Assembly: GCA_000499405.2 (NCBI GenBank)
Contig: HG738138.1
Location: 9,174,888 to 9,238,887, forward strand
Length of the DNA stretch: 64,000 nucleotides
Direction of reading: 5' to 3'
Origin: Onchocerca volvulus
Lineage: Eukaryota; Nematoda; Chromadorea; Rhabditida; Onchocercidae
The notes beneath the pieces were generated by a model that saw only the letters and a program-made list of their open reading frames with translations, did not search any database and had not been told where the DNA came from. How positions within the stretch are numbered: the first letter of the stretch is position 1; every line of letters starts with the position of its first letter. Shown here piece by piece: positions 49,283 to 61,770 of this stretch. The position numbers and the translations under genes are program-made.

Positions 49283-52200
49283 AATTTCTGTTCGGAGCTG
49301 CGGTTTTTTTTCTTCCAAATACTGTACTGAAAGAAAATTTTCGCAAATTTGAGATTATTCTCAGTTTAAATTTTTGTGTTTGCTTGTTTCTGGATTAGTG
49401 AAATTATAAATCCAAGTTTTTAATGATATAATCCTTTTCAAAATTATACTTATATAGCTATATTCGGTTAGTTTGCATGTGTTTCGTCTTACGGACTCTC
49501 TCTGTTTCCTTTTCTTAGCCATCCAAGACAATTTTTTTCTTTCTTAACTCTCCAAGGCTCTTTTTATTTATTATTCTATTTCTTAGCTTTAGTAATTAGA
49601 GTCATCGGTACTTTTTGTATCTAAAAATTATGTTATATATTTCAAAATGTTTGTTGCTTTATACATTCTACGCCATAATCTTTCACTTCTTTGCTTAATA
49701 TTTTGATCTGTGCTATCACTTCTTTTTCAAATTACTTTTTATGTCAAGAAGCTATGGTTGCTATATAAAATGAATTTTTCTTTAAATTTTGATTTTATGA
49801 TTAGAAGAATGACTTTATATAACTATTTACAGTAGAGATTTTTTAATTTCCCTTCCATTATTTTTTTTTTTTTTTTTTTTTGAAGCGTAAATATGATGAA
49901 GATCATTGCTTATCTATACAACTATTTATCGTAATTATTATTTATTGTCTCCATTTCCAAATTACACATTGAACTTTTTTGTTTCACCGTGTTCTTTTTT
50001 CATCCGTTTAATCCCCTAATGATTTCGATGAATTTGTTTTACTGTGCAATAATGAACTATATCAGTTCTTAATATTTTGCTAAGAAACACAAACTTTTAT
50101 AACCTACAGAAGGTTGTACTTAAAAGGAAATATTTTCCAGAAAGCCAGTAATCTTATAAAGAATTTTTATCACTGCAAATTTTGGACTTTTGCTTTACTA
50201 ATTTCTGAATTGGTATCATTTCTGTCAATGGTGTTCTAATGTGAAAATTTTATGTTCATTAAGGATATGTATTCTTTTCCTAACTTCAAGGTGCAACTTG
50301 TTTTTTTGTTTGAGTAATTCGCTTCTCAACTTTTCTTCACAACTTTTACCATCAATTTTTCATTCAATTAATTATTTGTGTTTTTTAATTTTTACTAAGG
50401 TTTGTGTGTTTGCTGTTCTAAACAAAAAACGGAAGATGTTATTGAATAATATCAACTGAACAATGAAACTTCAGATGCCAATATCTACTAAAATAATTAT
50501 GATTGTAGTAATTTGAAAATGTTTCATTTCAAAAATTTTATATAAATATTGATTAAATATCAGTCATTTTTCTAATTTTACCAAATCCGAAAAAATTTGA
50601 GCTTTCATATTTTTACTGAGTGTCCCGTCACTTTCTTACATTTCCAAGTAGCTAAAATACGCTCCATGCTTCTATCTTTTTTTTTTTTTTTGGGTATATA
50701 ACTTGTTAGTTAGTAATTGAGTAAAGATCTGGTCACTTAGTAAGGATCAAAAAAGTAGCTGCATGTGAATTTAGCCGAAAACTTGAAACTTCCAGTAAGT
50801 CGTGATGAGGAATACTCTTCTCTCTCCATTCATTTCATTATCACTGCCATTCACTTGGGAAATCGGAAAGTCGATCAATCTGATTGATTCTTTAAATAAT
50901 AAGGATTTTTTTTTACTGATTTATGGAAGAATGCATCTTACCTTGATGAAAAATATAATTGAGCTCGAAATCTATAAAAGCGAAGTTTGTCTGTTCCTCT
51001 ATAATATTTAATTACTTCAAGCACAACCTTATGTCAAACTGATGCCGATCATTCAGCCACAGTTTTGGAATGGTAGTTGTCGAAAATTGTCAACTCTTTC
51101 AACGTTAATTCTATACAAGTATTTTACAAATACGCAAGTGCATGACTACAACTTTGTCTTTAGATATTGCTTTAAATTCCTAGGGGTCCAATGCTTTGTA
51201 ATAGTTCATTAAATGATTTCAGCTTCATGAACAACTTTTAACTTTAGTTCGCAGTTCTTCAATATGGTGCGGCTCATATATTAAATAGTCACTTTGTCAT
51301 CATTTCGTTATTTTAGGCACTTTAGCGATGTAAAAAAAAAAACTGTAACAGGCAGATCCTCCATAAACGGTTCCCTATTAACAATATTGTACTATTGATG
51401 TTGTTGATATATAAATGTTGATACCCGAATGGCCAGGTGATATGGGGAGAGATATCCTGAAATGCTGCAGCGATCATTCTTTGCAAAATTTTTCAAGCGA
51501 GATGGAACAGTAATCAGGATTAGAAAGATTCCAATTAGTTTTATTTGTTCCAAGTTGTATGAGTAGACAATATTTAATTTGATAGTCAAATTGAAAGTAT
51601 TTAGTGCGTTTTTCTCCCCAGTAAAATCCGTTGGTTCAGGCTGACCAACATTCAATGTTTTAATGATTTGTCCAAAAATTACTTGAAGTTAAATTGAGAT
51701 TTCCGATATTCTAAGCGCCTGTCACTTTTTGCGTTTCATAGAAAGGCATAATTTAATAAATTTCAAATGGAATGGTTCAAAAATGATTTGGTGGCAGCAT
51801 TTTCTCATTTTCGCCCCTGGTGAATTTTAATGTAACGCTCTTATTTTTGCATTACTTGCAAAAGTAAAGTATAAAGATGGATGTGAACAGAATATAATGA
51901 CGTTGCAGTTGTTAGTAATCAATTCTTTAATGAACCTTCAGCTTTTTTAGTAGTTAATTCTTTAATGAACTTTTGGCTTTGTTAGTAGTTAATTTTTCAA
52001 TGAGCCTTTCGCTTTTCTTTTATGAAATTTCAAGAAAAGAAAAAAACAAATTGATTTGATAAATATTCCAAGTATTCTTGATTTGCATTGTCATATATGA
52101 AATGAATCAACTAAAAAATTGGAGGTTTTAGAACAGTAGCCGAAGTGTTGTATTTCACTCTTATACTCACATTGGAGCTATGCTTTTTAATTATTGTCAT

Positions 52201-53394
52201 ATTCATATTATCTATTCTCCAAAATCTCATCGACTCTTCACTTAAATTTCCTTTTCATCCTCAATTGCTGATGATATTATAATACTTGATTTTCGCAGTT
52301 TTTCTCAATTTATCAAACTGTGATGCTTGTCAAATCATAATCATAAAAATCGTCTAATTCTGCTAAAAAAAGAAATTGCTATTTTCTGATTTCATTTTAT
52401 CGTATTTTCAAACTTTATTCATCTGTTTCTTCTTCTATTCTACATTCTAGTATTTTGCTATTTCTATTGGAACCACCATAATATATCTAAATTCTTGATG
52501 TCTACTACGGCACAGTTTATTTGGTTATTAATAGAACACTATTTTCGTCAATTCGTAGTCTTGACTATGCTTTTCGACGCAATTAAATTATATGGACTTA
52601 ACTTCATTCATTTTTTATATTTTCGAATGGACAGAAAAGAATGATATGGCTGAATAGCGTATTTTTCAGTAGCCGCAAAATTGCTGTTTTAAAAAACTTT
52701 TTATAGTAATCTGTAAAAGCGGTTCATTTTAATAAAGGAATATTATTTTGAAATTTTATTTCTCACTTCATCAGTCGCACTCTTCGGTTGCTATTTAGTG
52801 ACATCACATTATTTCATCAGTACCACTTAAATTTTAGATCTTTTACTTCATTAATTTAAAATATGCAATTCGCAAAATGGAAAATTTGGGGGAAGTGACG
52901 AAGAACAGAAGCAGCGAGTATATAATAAAATTTAAATTTGAATCTAACACTACACAGTAAACGCGAATAGGTCGGCTAGGCAAAATTGTTCATCAAGTTT
53001 GTGCGCGAAGGCTGCCGGATCGCTATTGTCGTTTATTTCTGTTTGCTAATGTTACCGAAAATAAAAAAAATAAGCTATTCCGCAGATTCGGGAAACAGCG
53101 ATAACAAAAACTTTCAATGTAAGATAATTATTGGATTACTGCTTCTAGCATTATCATTAGAAGCGAATGAGTTTGACAGAATAAATGGGTAGGAGTAAAA
53201 TGTCTAGAAGAAATCAAAGAAAGGTATAAAAGGAAATATAATAAAGGGATTTCTAAAAAGAAAGGAATGGAACATAAATGTGCAATCCGACAGCAATAGC
53301 GCCCTTACTTAAATATGAATATTTTGATAAGTATATGAACGATGATGAAATTAATCAAAGATGTTTCATGGAGCAATTAATCATATTTTTTAAA
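49283..53394. other. intergenic region, convergent 3' ends
   Basis: This lies between the SLC17 3' end (plus) and the myosin light chain 3' end (minus). No supported gene. It holds T-runs near 49860-49881 and 50680-50692, and the three-unit tandem repeat at 51911-52016. Confidence 0.55.
51911..52016. repeat. three tandem copies of a ~35-bp unit
   Basis: The units start near 51911, 51947 and 51981 and follow the pattern GTTAGTAGTTAATTCTTTAA then TGAACCTTTGGCTTTT, with a few substitutions each. The array stops abruptly on both sides. Confidence 0.75.
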
Positions 53395-53400
53395 TTTATT
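53395..53400 (-). terminator. AATAAA signal of the myosin light chain gene
   Basis: TTTATT on the plus strand is AATAAA on the minus strand, 88 bases downstream of the stop codon, a normal distance for a nematode 3' UTR. Confidence 0.55.
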
Positions 53401-53487
53401 TAACTTAAAAATAAGAGTTATACAAAAAGCGCTCCCGTAACATTATTTTGGCAATGCACATTAGTTGGTGCTTGTTGCTGCCATTGT

Positions 53488-55192
53488 TTATGCTTTGGCA
53501 AGTTCTTCGGCAGCTCCCGTTGTTATCAAATGAGCAAATGCTTTGTAGTCAACTTGGCCATTTTCAATTGGTGGCTTGCCCTAAATGAATATTGTTAAAA
53601 CAAGAGAAATAGAAAAGAACCGAACAGTTTATAAATTCATTTAAATGCCACTATATTGCCCAGTGATGTCAAGGAAATATTTAACAAAGGTATACTAATT
53701 CAAATAGTTCGTCAGAAAAGATACTAATGATCCCTTACTTAGTTTAAACCTACTTCTAATAATAATATTTGGTTGATTTGTAAAAGATTGTTCTTGGATT
53801 CGGTTGAAGGTTAAATCAAGATCAAAAGTGATGGTGCAAGGAAGGATTAAATGGTTACAATTTCTAGTGATAAGTTACGATTGAAGTGTAATACGAAAGA
53901 TACCTTATACATCGCCTTGATTTCATCATCGTCGAAGGGTTCCCCTCGTTTATTGTGTAAAATTTTCATTAGCTCCTCTTCTGATATTTTGCCGCAATCT
54001 TTTTTATCAAACATCTGGAATGCGCCAATTATCGTTGCTTCTGGATCCGTCCCTAAAGAAATAGTGGTCGTATGCAATAATTTGTGATTTTTTATTTTTG
54101 CTATTGATGATGACGAGTCAAAAAGTTAAATATTAGTAAAAATGAAAACATCGAACAGCTGTTATTCTGCTGAAAGATCTCTAATGCTTTTCAATTTGAT
54201 TTTTTCAAAAAAAAAAAAAAAAAAAATTCATCAAAGGAGTTAAATTATTTTTGCTAATAAATATTTAACTAAGTGGAAAATGAATGATGATTGAGAATCA
54301 ATCAACTCATGATTTTCTGAGGAGAATTTGGTAAAGCTTTGGTAAAGATTTGGAGATTGATGGAAAAGTGATACGAGATCAGTGAACTTTATTTAAATGA
54401 AATTATTATTGTAAAATGTAAGAACCAGTGACTAACTAATTGGACCATTTGCTTCATTAATAATTTAATAATGGATGGATTGAAATACATTCTTTGAGTC
54501 TTCGAGAGATTGGTGTTGGGTGGTGTCTAGCGCAAAGTTGCAATTAGTAGGAGACATATTAAATTGAGTAATCTCGATATCTACTAATTAATTGATTACC
54601 TGTTAACTTTTCTCCGAATAATGTCAAAAAAACAGTAAAATTAATGGGTCCTGGAGCTTCCTTGATCATTGCATCAATTTGAGCATCTGATGCAATTTGT
54701 CCCATCATTGCATAGAGATCTTTTAGATCTTGTTTGTCAATTACACCATCCTTATTTTGGTCCATAATACCGAATGCCTCTTTGAATTCCTGGATTGTCT
54801 TTTGATCAAATTGAGCTGCTTCTGAGCCTGACTTCTTCTTGCTCGATTTCTTTTTTGCTGCTTTTGACTAGAAAATCATAATAAGAAACTAATTTGCATC
54901 ATTACCCTGATAATAATCAATTTTCAATGCCTTTATTAAGTTACCTTATGTAAAAAAATATATTCCCTTTTCTACAAGCATATCCTGTTGATACACATAC
55001 TTAACTCTCAGATCAGGTAAGAAATGACGAGTAATTCCGTAGATCTTTGATGATTTAAACAAACTGATAATTTTAACGGATTTAAATTCAAATTTTCTGT
55101 GACATATGATTGGAATGTATCAGAAATTACGCTGTCGCATGGAAATTTAAGCTGTTTATGATCAAATTTGAGATGAAAATGGTACTTACCAT
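53488..55192 (-). CDS. mlc-1: muscle myosin regulatory light chain
   Basis: Four coding exons on the minus strand, 55192-55190 (ATG only), 54867-54600, 54052-53904 and 53580-53488, encode 170 aa, the length I expect of Caenorhabditis MLC-1/MLC-2. Residues 2-16 form a basic Ser-rich N-terminus ([15 protein letters not shown]), the usual myosin light chain kinase region; Ser14/Ser16 are candidate sites. The first EF-hand loop is canonical (D37-x-N39-x-D41-G-x-I-D-x-x-D48). Later EF-hands are degenerate, as in the family: [12 protein letters not shown] at the third position. The C-terminus is [13 protein letters not shown]. The protein binds the IQ motif of the myosin heavy chain neck and regulates muscle contraction. 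The first intron follows the ATG directly with a perfect GTAAGT. MLC-1 and MLC-2 cannot be told apart here. Confidence 0.95.
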
Positions 55193-55440
55193 GGCTGCTA
55201 ACGCGTAATGATGATAAGAAGCGGAGGGGCAACTAAGTGTGTAACTTGTGGCACAAACAGAATATACAATGAATTCAACTTCGAGGAGGCTTTTAACTTG
55301 CTTTGAGATAGATAGATAAATAGATGGATGGATGACGATGAAGCCTGTTGTTACGTTTACACATTTCATACATTCTCTCAACCTTCAGCTCTCCTTAGCA
55401 CAACAATTTTTAGCTCACATTACACTGCTCGGATAACGTT
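55193..55440 (-). promoter_or_regulatory. 5' UTR and proximal promoter of the myosin light chain gene
   Basis: Sequence directly upstream of the ATG on the minus strand. It contains a GATA/GATG microsatellite at about 55306-55336 and no obvious TATA box. Muscle-specific elements cannot be named with confidence. Confidence 0.35.
55306..55336. repeat. GATA/GATG tetranucleotide microsatellite
   Basis: About seven tetranucleotide units, GATAGATAGATAAATAGATG followed by GATGGATG, about 115-145 bases upstream of the mlc start codon. Confidence 0.75.
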
Positions 55441-57206
55441 GTGCTACTTTGTTTCCACAAGAACTCTAACTCTTTTCGAATGATATTATCGAGAAGTCTT
55501 GCTTGATTCTGAAGATACTACAAAATTTCTAGATGCAGACTCTGTGATATGCAACATCCTGGAACATCAGAGAGCGCAAAACTGTTCTTCAAGTTAAGCT
55601 TCAACTTTTAGTTTGAACTTTTTCTATGATCTGTGTTTGCTACAGACTTAAATTTTAGAGGAAACTTGAAGTGTCTGAGTGTGCCGCTATGCATTGCTAC
55701 AATCACATTATTGAAAGGTTAGCAACTAGCAGGCAGCTCAGTCAACAAGAAAAAAAATTCGTCCCACAGTTCAAATTTCATAATTATCAAAAAATATCAT
55801 TTACTTCCGAATAATTCCAACTACAAGAATTACATCTAGCCAACACAAACTAGTGGTTACTCTTTACCACTCGTGCCAACTTACAATCATATTATTAAAT
55901 TGCGCGTTTTGAAAAGCTGCTATTATTTTCAGAAAAGTTGATATAACTGCTAATACTTTTAATGCAAATTTCCATAAAGATGAGGTCTTCGTCTTCTAAG
56001 ATTGAGCTTAATCTTATAAATTGTGATTTGACTCATGAAATGCAGCACGACAATGTGTTCATTAAATCATTTTTGTTAATTTAGTTCCCACGGTTTACAC
56101 AGCTTAAGAAAGTTGCTAGATCATACCAATTAGTTCAGAATTCTTTTCTTTTTATTACTTTTTTTCTCGAAATATTTGATATCACACCTCGCTAACATCC
56201 ACTGAATTGGATATATGAGAAGAATAAGAAGGAATCATTTATAGAATATACATTAAGATTTATGTGTTTCTAATTGTTCAAAATGTCCATCTTTAAATTA
56301 TCCGGAATATTTCCCCTAAAGTATTATCTATTCTGTAATATCTGAGTTCTTTTAAAATTATAGATTCGTTTTTCTCAAATTTATGCGTTCTCTTATCTTT
56401 TAATAAGTTAAGCTGATAAAAGTTAGTCAGTGACTTATATTTCAAAAGAAAAATGATTAGAAGAAACGAAGAATTTCGAACTATGAAATTCTAAGATATG
56501 TCCTAAATTGTGCATAACGTGAGAATTAAATTAACAGACTATAAATCAAATTAACTGCAAAAGTTTGCATAGGTATCTAAAACAATACTGTGGATGCTAT
56601 ATGTTGAAGTATCAATTGCATCATAAACGAATATTCCTTTAATTGATTGGGCTTTTTCGATACAAATATTCGGATCACACATGTGCACTTAATTGCAACG
56701 ATTGTTTTTCGTTGTGAAAGATTTAGAAATTTTAAAATACAATTTATTTTTACTTTGTAGTAATGGAATTGTGTTTTCTATGTCTGTGTTGACAAAAATG
56801 AGAAAATTTGAAGAAAAGAAAAATTGAAAAAAAAGGAAAAAAAAGAAAATTTCTGAAATAGAATTTTTTCTTGCCACAGTTATTAGCTGGGATGAGATGA
56901 TGAGTGTATTGGAAAAGAGATTATTGAAAAAATTAAATAATAAATTGTAATAACTTGAATAATCAATGCTGATGAATTCAATCTAAGTTTAATGCCAGGC
57001 ATGAAATTGATGATGTCAAATTTAGACGGTAATTTTAAATCAATAGTTACGGTTAAGTTCAGCCAATTAATTGAAATTAATATATTTTGATGAACTATCT
57101 TCAGCTGCAAATAGTAGGCAGGTGATATTTTTCAACTGCTATTTTTCATTGCAAAAGCTCAAGTTGATCAAAAAGTTCCTGAAGTCGTAGTCCTGAGATA
57201 TATTTG

Positions 57207-57238
<32 letters not shown>

Positions 57239-60200
57239 AATTCGTTTGTGTTATACAATACCCATACTTTTTTGAATATTAAAAAGTTAAATTGACTTTT
57301 AACATTACAAAATAAATGCAGCTCGATTTGTAACATTCATTTTGATTTTTTATATCCATTGAGAAATAATGTACAAAATTATATACCAACTTATTTATAT
57401 AGTCTTATTGTTCTTTTCTAATAGCAGTTAGGCTTTTAAATAACCAAAAGAATTATAGTACAAATAATTGAAAAATGAATTTTAGAATAAATTTCAGTTA
57501 TAAGCAAACTTATCATAAAATTTAATTGTAAGTTTTTTCGATATTTTGATATGACACTTCTGGTTCATTGTTAAAAACACTATTTTGAACAAGTAAAAGC
57601 AAATATTCAGAGCACTTTTACTTGGTGGTGCTAATGTTCTACTGAAATCTAAATTTATTCGGCAGCAAAAATCGAAAATCAATTACAAATAAAATGATAA
57701 CGAAAGATTTTTCAAAAGTTTCAAAACGCCAGGGATTTTTATGGCATATATGGTTGATTAAGAGTTTTTTTTTCTTTTTCTTTTTTCAGAAATATAGTAA
57801 TGTTATGATTAAAAATTTTTCAAAAAAAAGCAGTCTAACATCTAAATAAGTATTTCGGTTGCTGATTCATCTATTTTGCATGTTTTGACTATTTCATGTG
57901 TATATCGATTAATAAAAAGTACAATCGTGCATGTTCTCAAATTGAAATAATGTCAGTATTTTGACTCGGAAATGTTTCACATCATTACACGCATCAATGT
58001 TACATCTGGAAGAAAATTAGAAATAAAGTGACATCAGATATTCCTCCATTTAAGATTTTATTTGAGTTTTAATTTTCGAGAACTATCGCATTAGTATCAC
58101 AATGATCGGTTCTGTTCGCTACCAAATGAAAAGACATTATAGATTTGTGGCGCAAACGTAGTATTAAAAATGATTAGAATAATTATTAAATCTTTCGTTT
58201 GTTAAGCAATGGCTAGATATGGCTGGGCGCAAATTTCTGGAAATAAATCTACTTCTAAGACAATCTATCTTATAGAAAACGAAGACACTGATGGCAGAAA
58301 ATTGGAACTGCGTGACATCTAATAGACCACGGGCCAGACACGTCAAAATGAGGTGGAGCTGTTTAGCCGTTCATAAACAAGTATGTTAAAGCGGTTTTCA
58401 GGATGAATCAGTTAAAAGGATTTAGCAAATGAATAGATGCATAAGCTTCTGAAAATTTTTATACACTCTAGTTAGTTTTCAACAATGCAATGTTCGCATA
58501 TATTTCCTTTTGCTTTATTTCCAAATTTTTTTCAATTACTTTTACAGTTTGAGTTTTTGATTATATTAGTTTTACTGTGTTCATACTGCTTTGTCCACAT
58601 GTTACAATTTGAATTTTTGGTCAAAAAAATGCAATTTTATTTTATTAGCTTCACTCTCGTCTGTCCACTTTCACGAATATCTCACTATCCAAAAAAAACT
58701 GCATTCTGGATGCCACATAACATCAATTTATAATAATAAAAAATACAAATAGCAGTGATGAAATTGCGTTGACATTCCAACAAAAAAAATATTTGAATTA
58801 TGTGTTTTTATTCAAGTTTTCCAAAACTTTCTATAGTAATTAGATTGTTAAAAAGTACAGTTATTTCTGTCAAAAAAATGTAGTGTTTTGTGGACATCAT
58901 TTCTAATTATTTGCGTAAGAGAATTTCATCACTAATTATTCAGTTTCTTCCGCAATTAACATTAAGGAATTTCGGACTGATCATTTAAAGGAAAGGTAAT
59001 AACATGATCTTTCATAGTCATAAATTGAATTTCACCAAAAAGATCGTCTCATCAATCTACAAGTTGTTCCGTTCAGTTCAATTTTGATCATGCTGCCGGC
59101 AAATATGTTCTTGAGCAGACTTCACTGATCCACCGATTCCATTACAATTGAACCTTCTAGTTATAGTCACTTTCTCTACATCATGACAAACAACATATCT
59201 CCAGTAGGTCTTGTCGATTACAATCTAATTATTCATAATAGAAATTAATTCAACAATGCAAAAAAAAAAGAAAAAAAAAAAAAGAATCGATATAAACAAA
59301 TAATAGTCAGACTGAATTGAAAGATTTTCGCTATCTCTCTGATTTCAGCACTACCATACATTTTTGGAAAACATATCCCATTCGGTAAAGAATCGTCTTG
59401 ATAATCTGTGCATACAATTGCGTTTCAGAACATAAATCTTTCGGAAAGTTTTATTCACAGATTCTTCACACTGAGACAGTAATATTTTTCTAAATCAATC
59501 CATGAGAATGTTCTGTATTGACCGTCCGTGATAATACCAAAAATGCGGCACTAAAACCTAAGTTCGGTTATAACTTATTTTATTCGTATGTTGTGTGTAC
59601 ATTGGAGTTTGCAAACAAAACTTCGGATATCTCAGATTTCTGTCTTCATATTCTAAACAGTGACAAAACAGACATTGTTATGCGGTTGAAAGAGATAAAA
59701 AAACATACATATCCGCTTTAAGCGATAAAAATATATAGTTTTTAATGCTTCAATAGTTGCAGCTGAAAAAAATAACTTTAGGAAGGAAAACTTTTATATT
59801 CCTTACAGAAGTGCGATGGCAACCGTTGTTTGATTTCCTTCCTAGTACTACCGTCCCAACTTGACGCCGTTAACCACGATTAAATTTAGTTGAAAAATAG
59901 TAGACACTACATGTCATGAAGAAAGTAGTAAAAATACAGTACAATCATGTCAGCTCTATCATTTGAACCATTTTCTTGCACTCATCTCAATAAAGGAATG
60001 AAAAAAAAACAAAAAAAACAATGTTCACTGACTGAAAATTAATCATTTTTTAAAATGTACTCTGGAAATAAAGCAATTCGGATACAAAACTTCATACTTC
60101 CTGCTTAAACTTTCATTAAAGACAACTTAACTATTAACGGAACAGTGGAACAAAAAAGACATTAAAGAAATGCACCAAACCTTTCTATAATCCGTAATCC

Positions 60201-61186
60201 ATGAATTGATGATATAATTTTTCGATAATATTCATTGGAAAATTGTTGGATTTAGATCTTCAGGATGCTAAAGCTTTTGAGCAGATGTTAAGCTGCCAGA
60301 AAGAAACTGTTGACATGGTCATCACTGAGAGGTGCAGAAATTGGAAAACAAACAAGAAAAGAATTATTGCTTTCTGAATAGTATTTTAATCGTCTAATCT
60401 TTCTTGGATAATGCTCCAATCAGTTGTTGAACAATTATGAAAACAGTTTTAGTATTGTAAAAGCCAAAAAAAACTGCAGATAGATCTACCGCTTTACTCG
60501 TCTTTATCACTCATAACTTCTCTGCTATACTTCAAAATTTTTTGGATAAGTAAGCAAAACAAATAGCATTTGACAATATACGGGTGTTTCGAGCGCGACG
60601 ATTTGAAGTTTCACAGGAATATTTTATTAGATGTATGTTTTAATTCTCGCAGTGAATTCAATTTCCGCCGGTAAATCAATACGCCAGTACTCCGTGATAA
60701 TCAATTATTGCCCAAAAACTGATTCTGGAATCACTTTCTTACTATCAGAAATCCAGCCGTTATTAATTGTGATAAGGACCACACATTAACATTCATAGTG
60801 CTTTATTGACGCCTAGAAAGACAAGTAAAAACTCCGTGGGTGGTCTAGCTGATTCTGTGCAGCATCTTGCACTACAGCCATCGAGAACTTCTATATCCTT
60901 GGTTCGCTGGAATATATTTGTCATCACATTTCATTCTCAATAACAGATCCAACCATAACTGACCGTTGCATGAGTATTCGAGAATTAAAAGTAATGTTGG
61001 TGTAGTTTGTAATTATTGGTATTGAAATTTCGAAATTGAACTATGCATGTGAATGTATAATTAATTACTTATGTAAAAAGAAGACTTTTATGCGAGAAAT
61101 CTCCTTCGCAACTGAAAACTATGCTTTGAAAATAGCATTTGCAGTATGCGTAAATTTAACGATAAGTTCAATCGACCTAATAGAAC
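55441..61186. other. gene-poor stretch
   Basis: No supported gene on either strand. Open frames are short and AT-driven. Long A-runs lie near 57209-57232 and 59262-59283. No RNA gene or transposon remnant was recognised. Confidence 0.5.
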
Positions 61187-61770
61187 ACAATATCCAGCAA
61201 TACTGATAAGCAAAATTTCTTATTTAGTCTTATTTAATTACCTCATTATTTACAATTAATAATCAATTTAGAATGAGAAAAAAAAGGATTTTGGTGACCT
61301 GCGAGAGTTGTCAAAGACCAATTGCTCTGTTTTTCAATTCCCTTTCGCAAATAACTTGTGTTTCTTGCATTAAAAAAAGAAAAAAAAAAAAAACGAGTTT
61401 TGCCTTGCTTAGACTTTTTTTCTAAATACTGAAAACTCCAAAGAAGAAAAAAAGAAAAAAAAATCAAATACAAACTACTTTATACTCAACGTCGTGCCTT
61501 TTCTTTTTACTTGATTAAAATAAATGCTTTCTGTAAACGACCGATGATTTTTCTTTTTTTTTTTTTTTTTATAAATCACTTGTAATGCCGAGTTGCAATT
61601 TGATTTCAGGAATTGCCAGTATGGCATCTAATTTCTCGACAGAACTTTTATCCCAACTAATCCAGAGTTGCAATGAAGAACTAAGAATCTGTAGGACAAT
61701 AAACGGATCGCTGTTTGAGATGATTTTGTAAACTATACAATATCCAGCAATATTGATAAGCAAAATTTCT
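61187..61770. repeat. 34-bp direct repeat, copies about 550 bp apart
   Basis: Copies at about 61187-61220 and 61737-61770 share ACAATATCCAGCAAT, one variable base, then TGATAAGCAAAATTTCT. The flanks do not match. The sequence between them has A/T runs and no coding frame. Confidence 0.7.
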
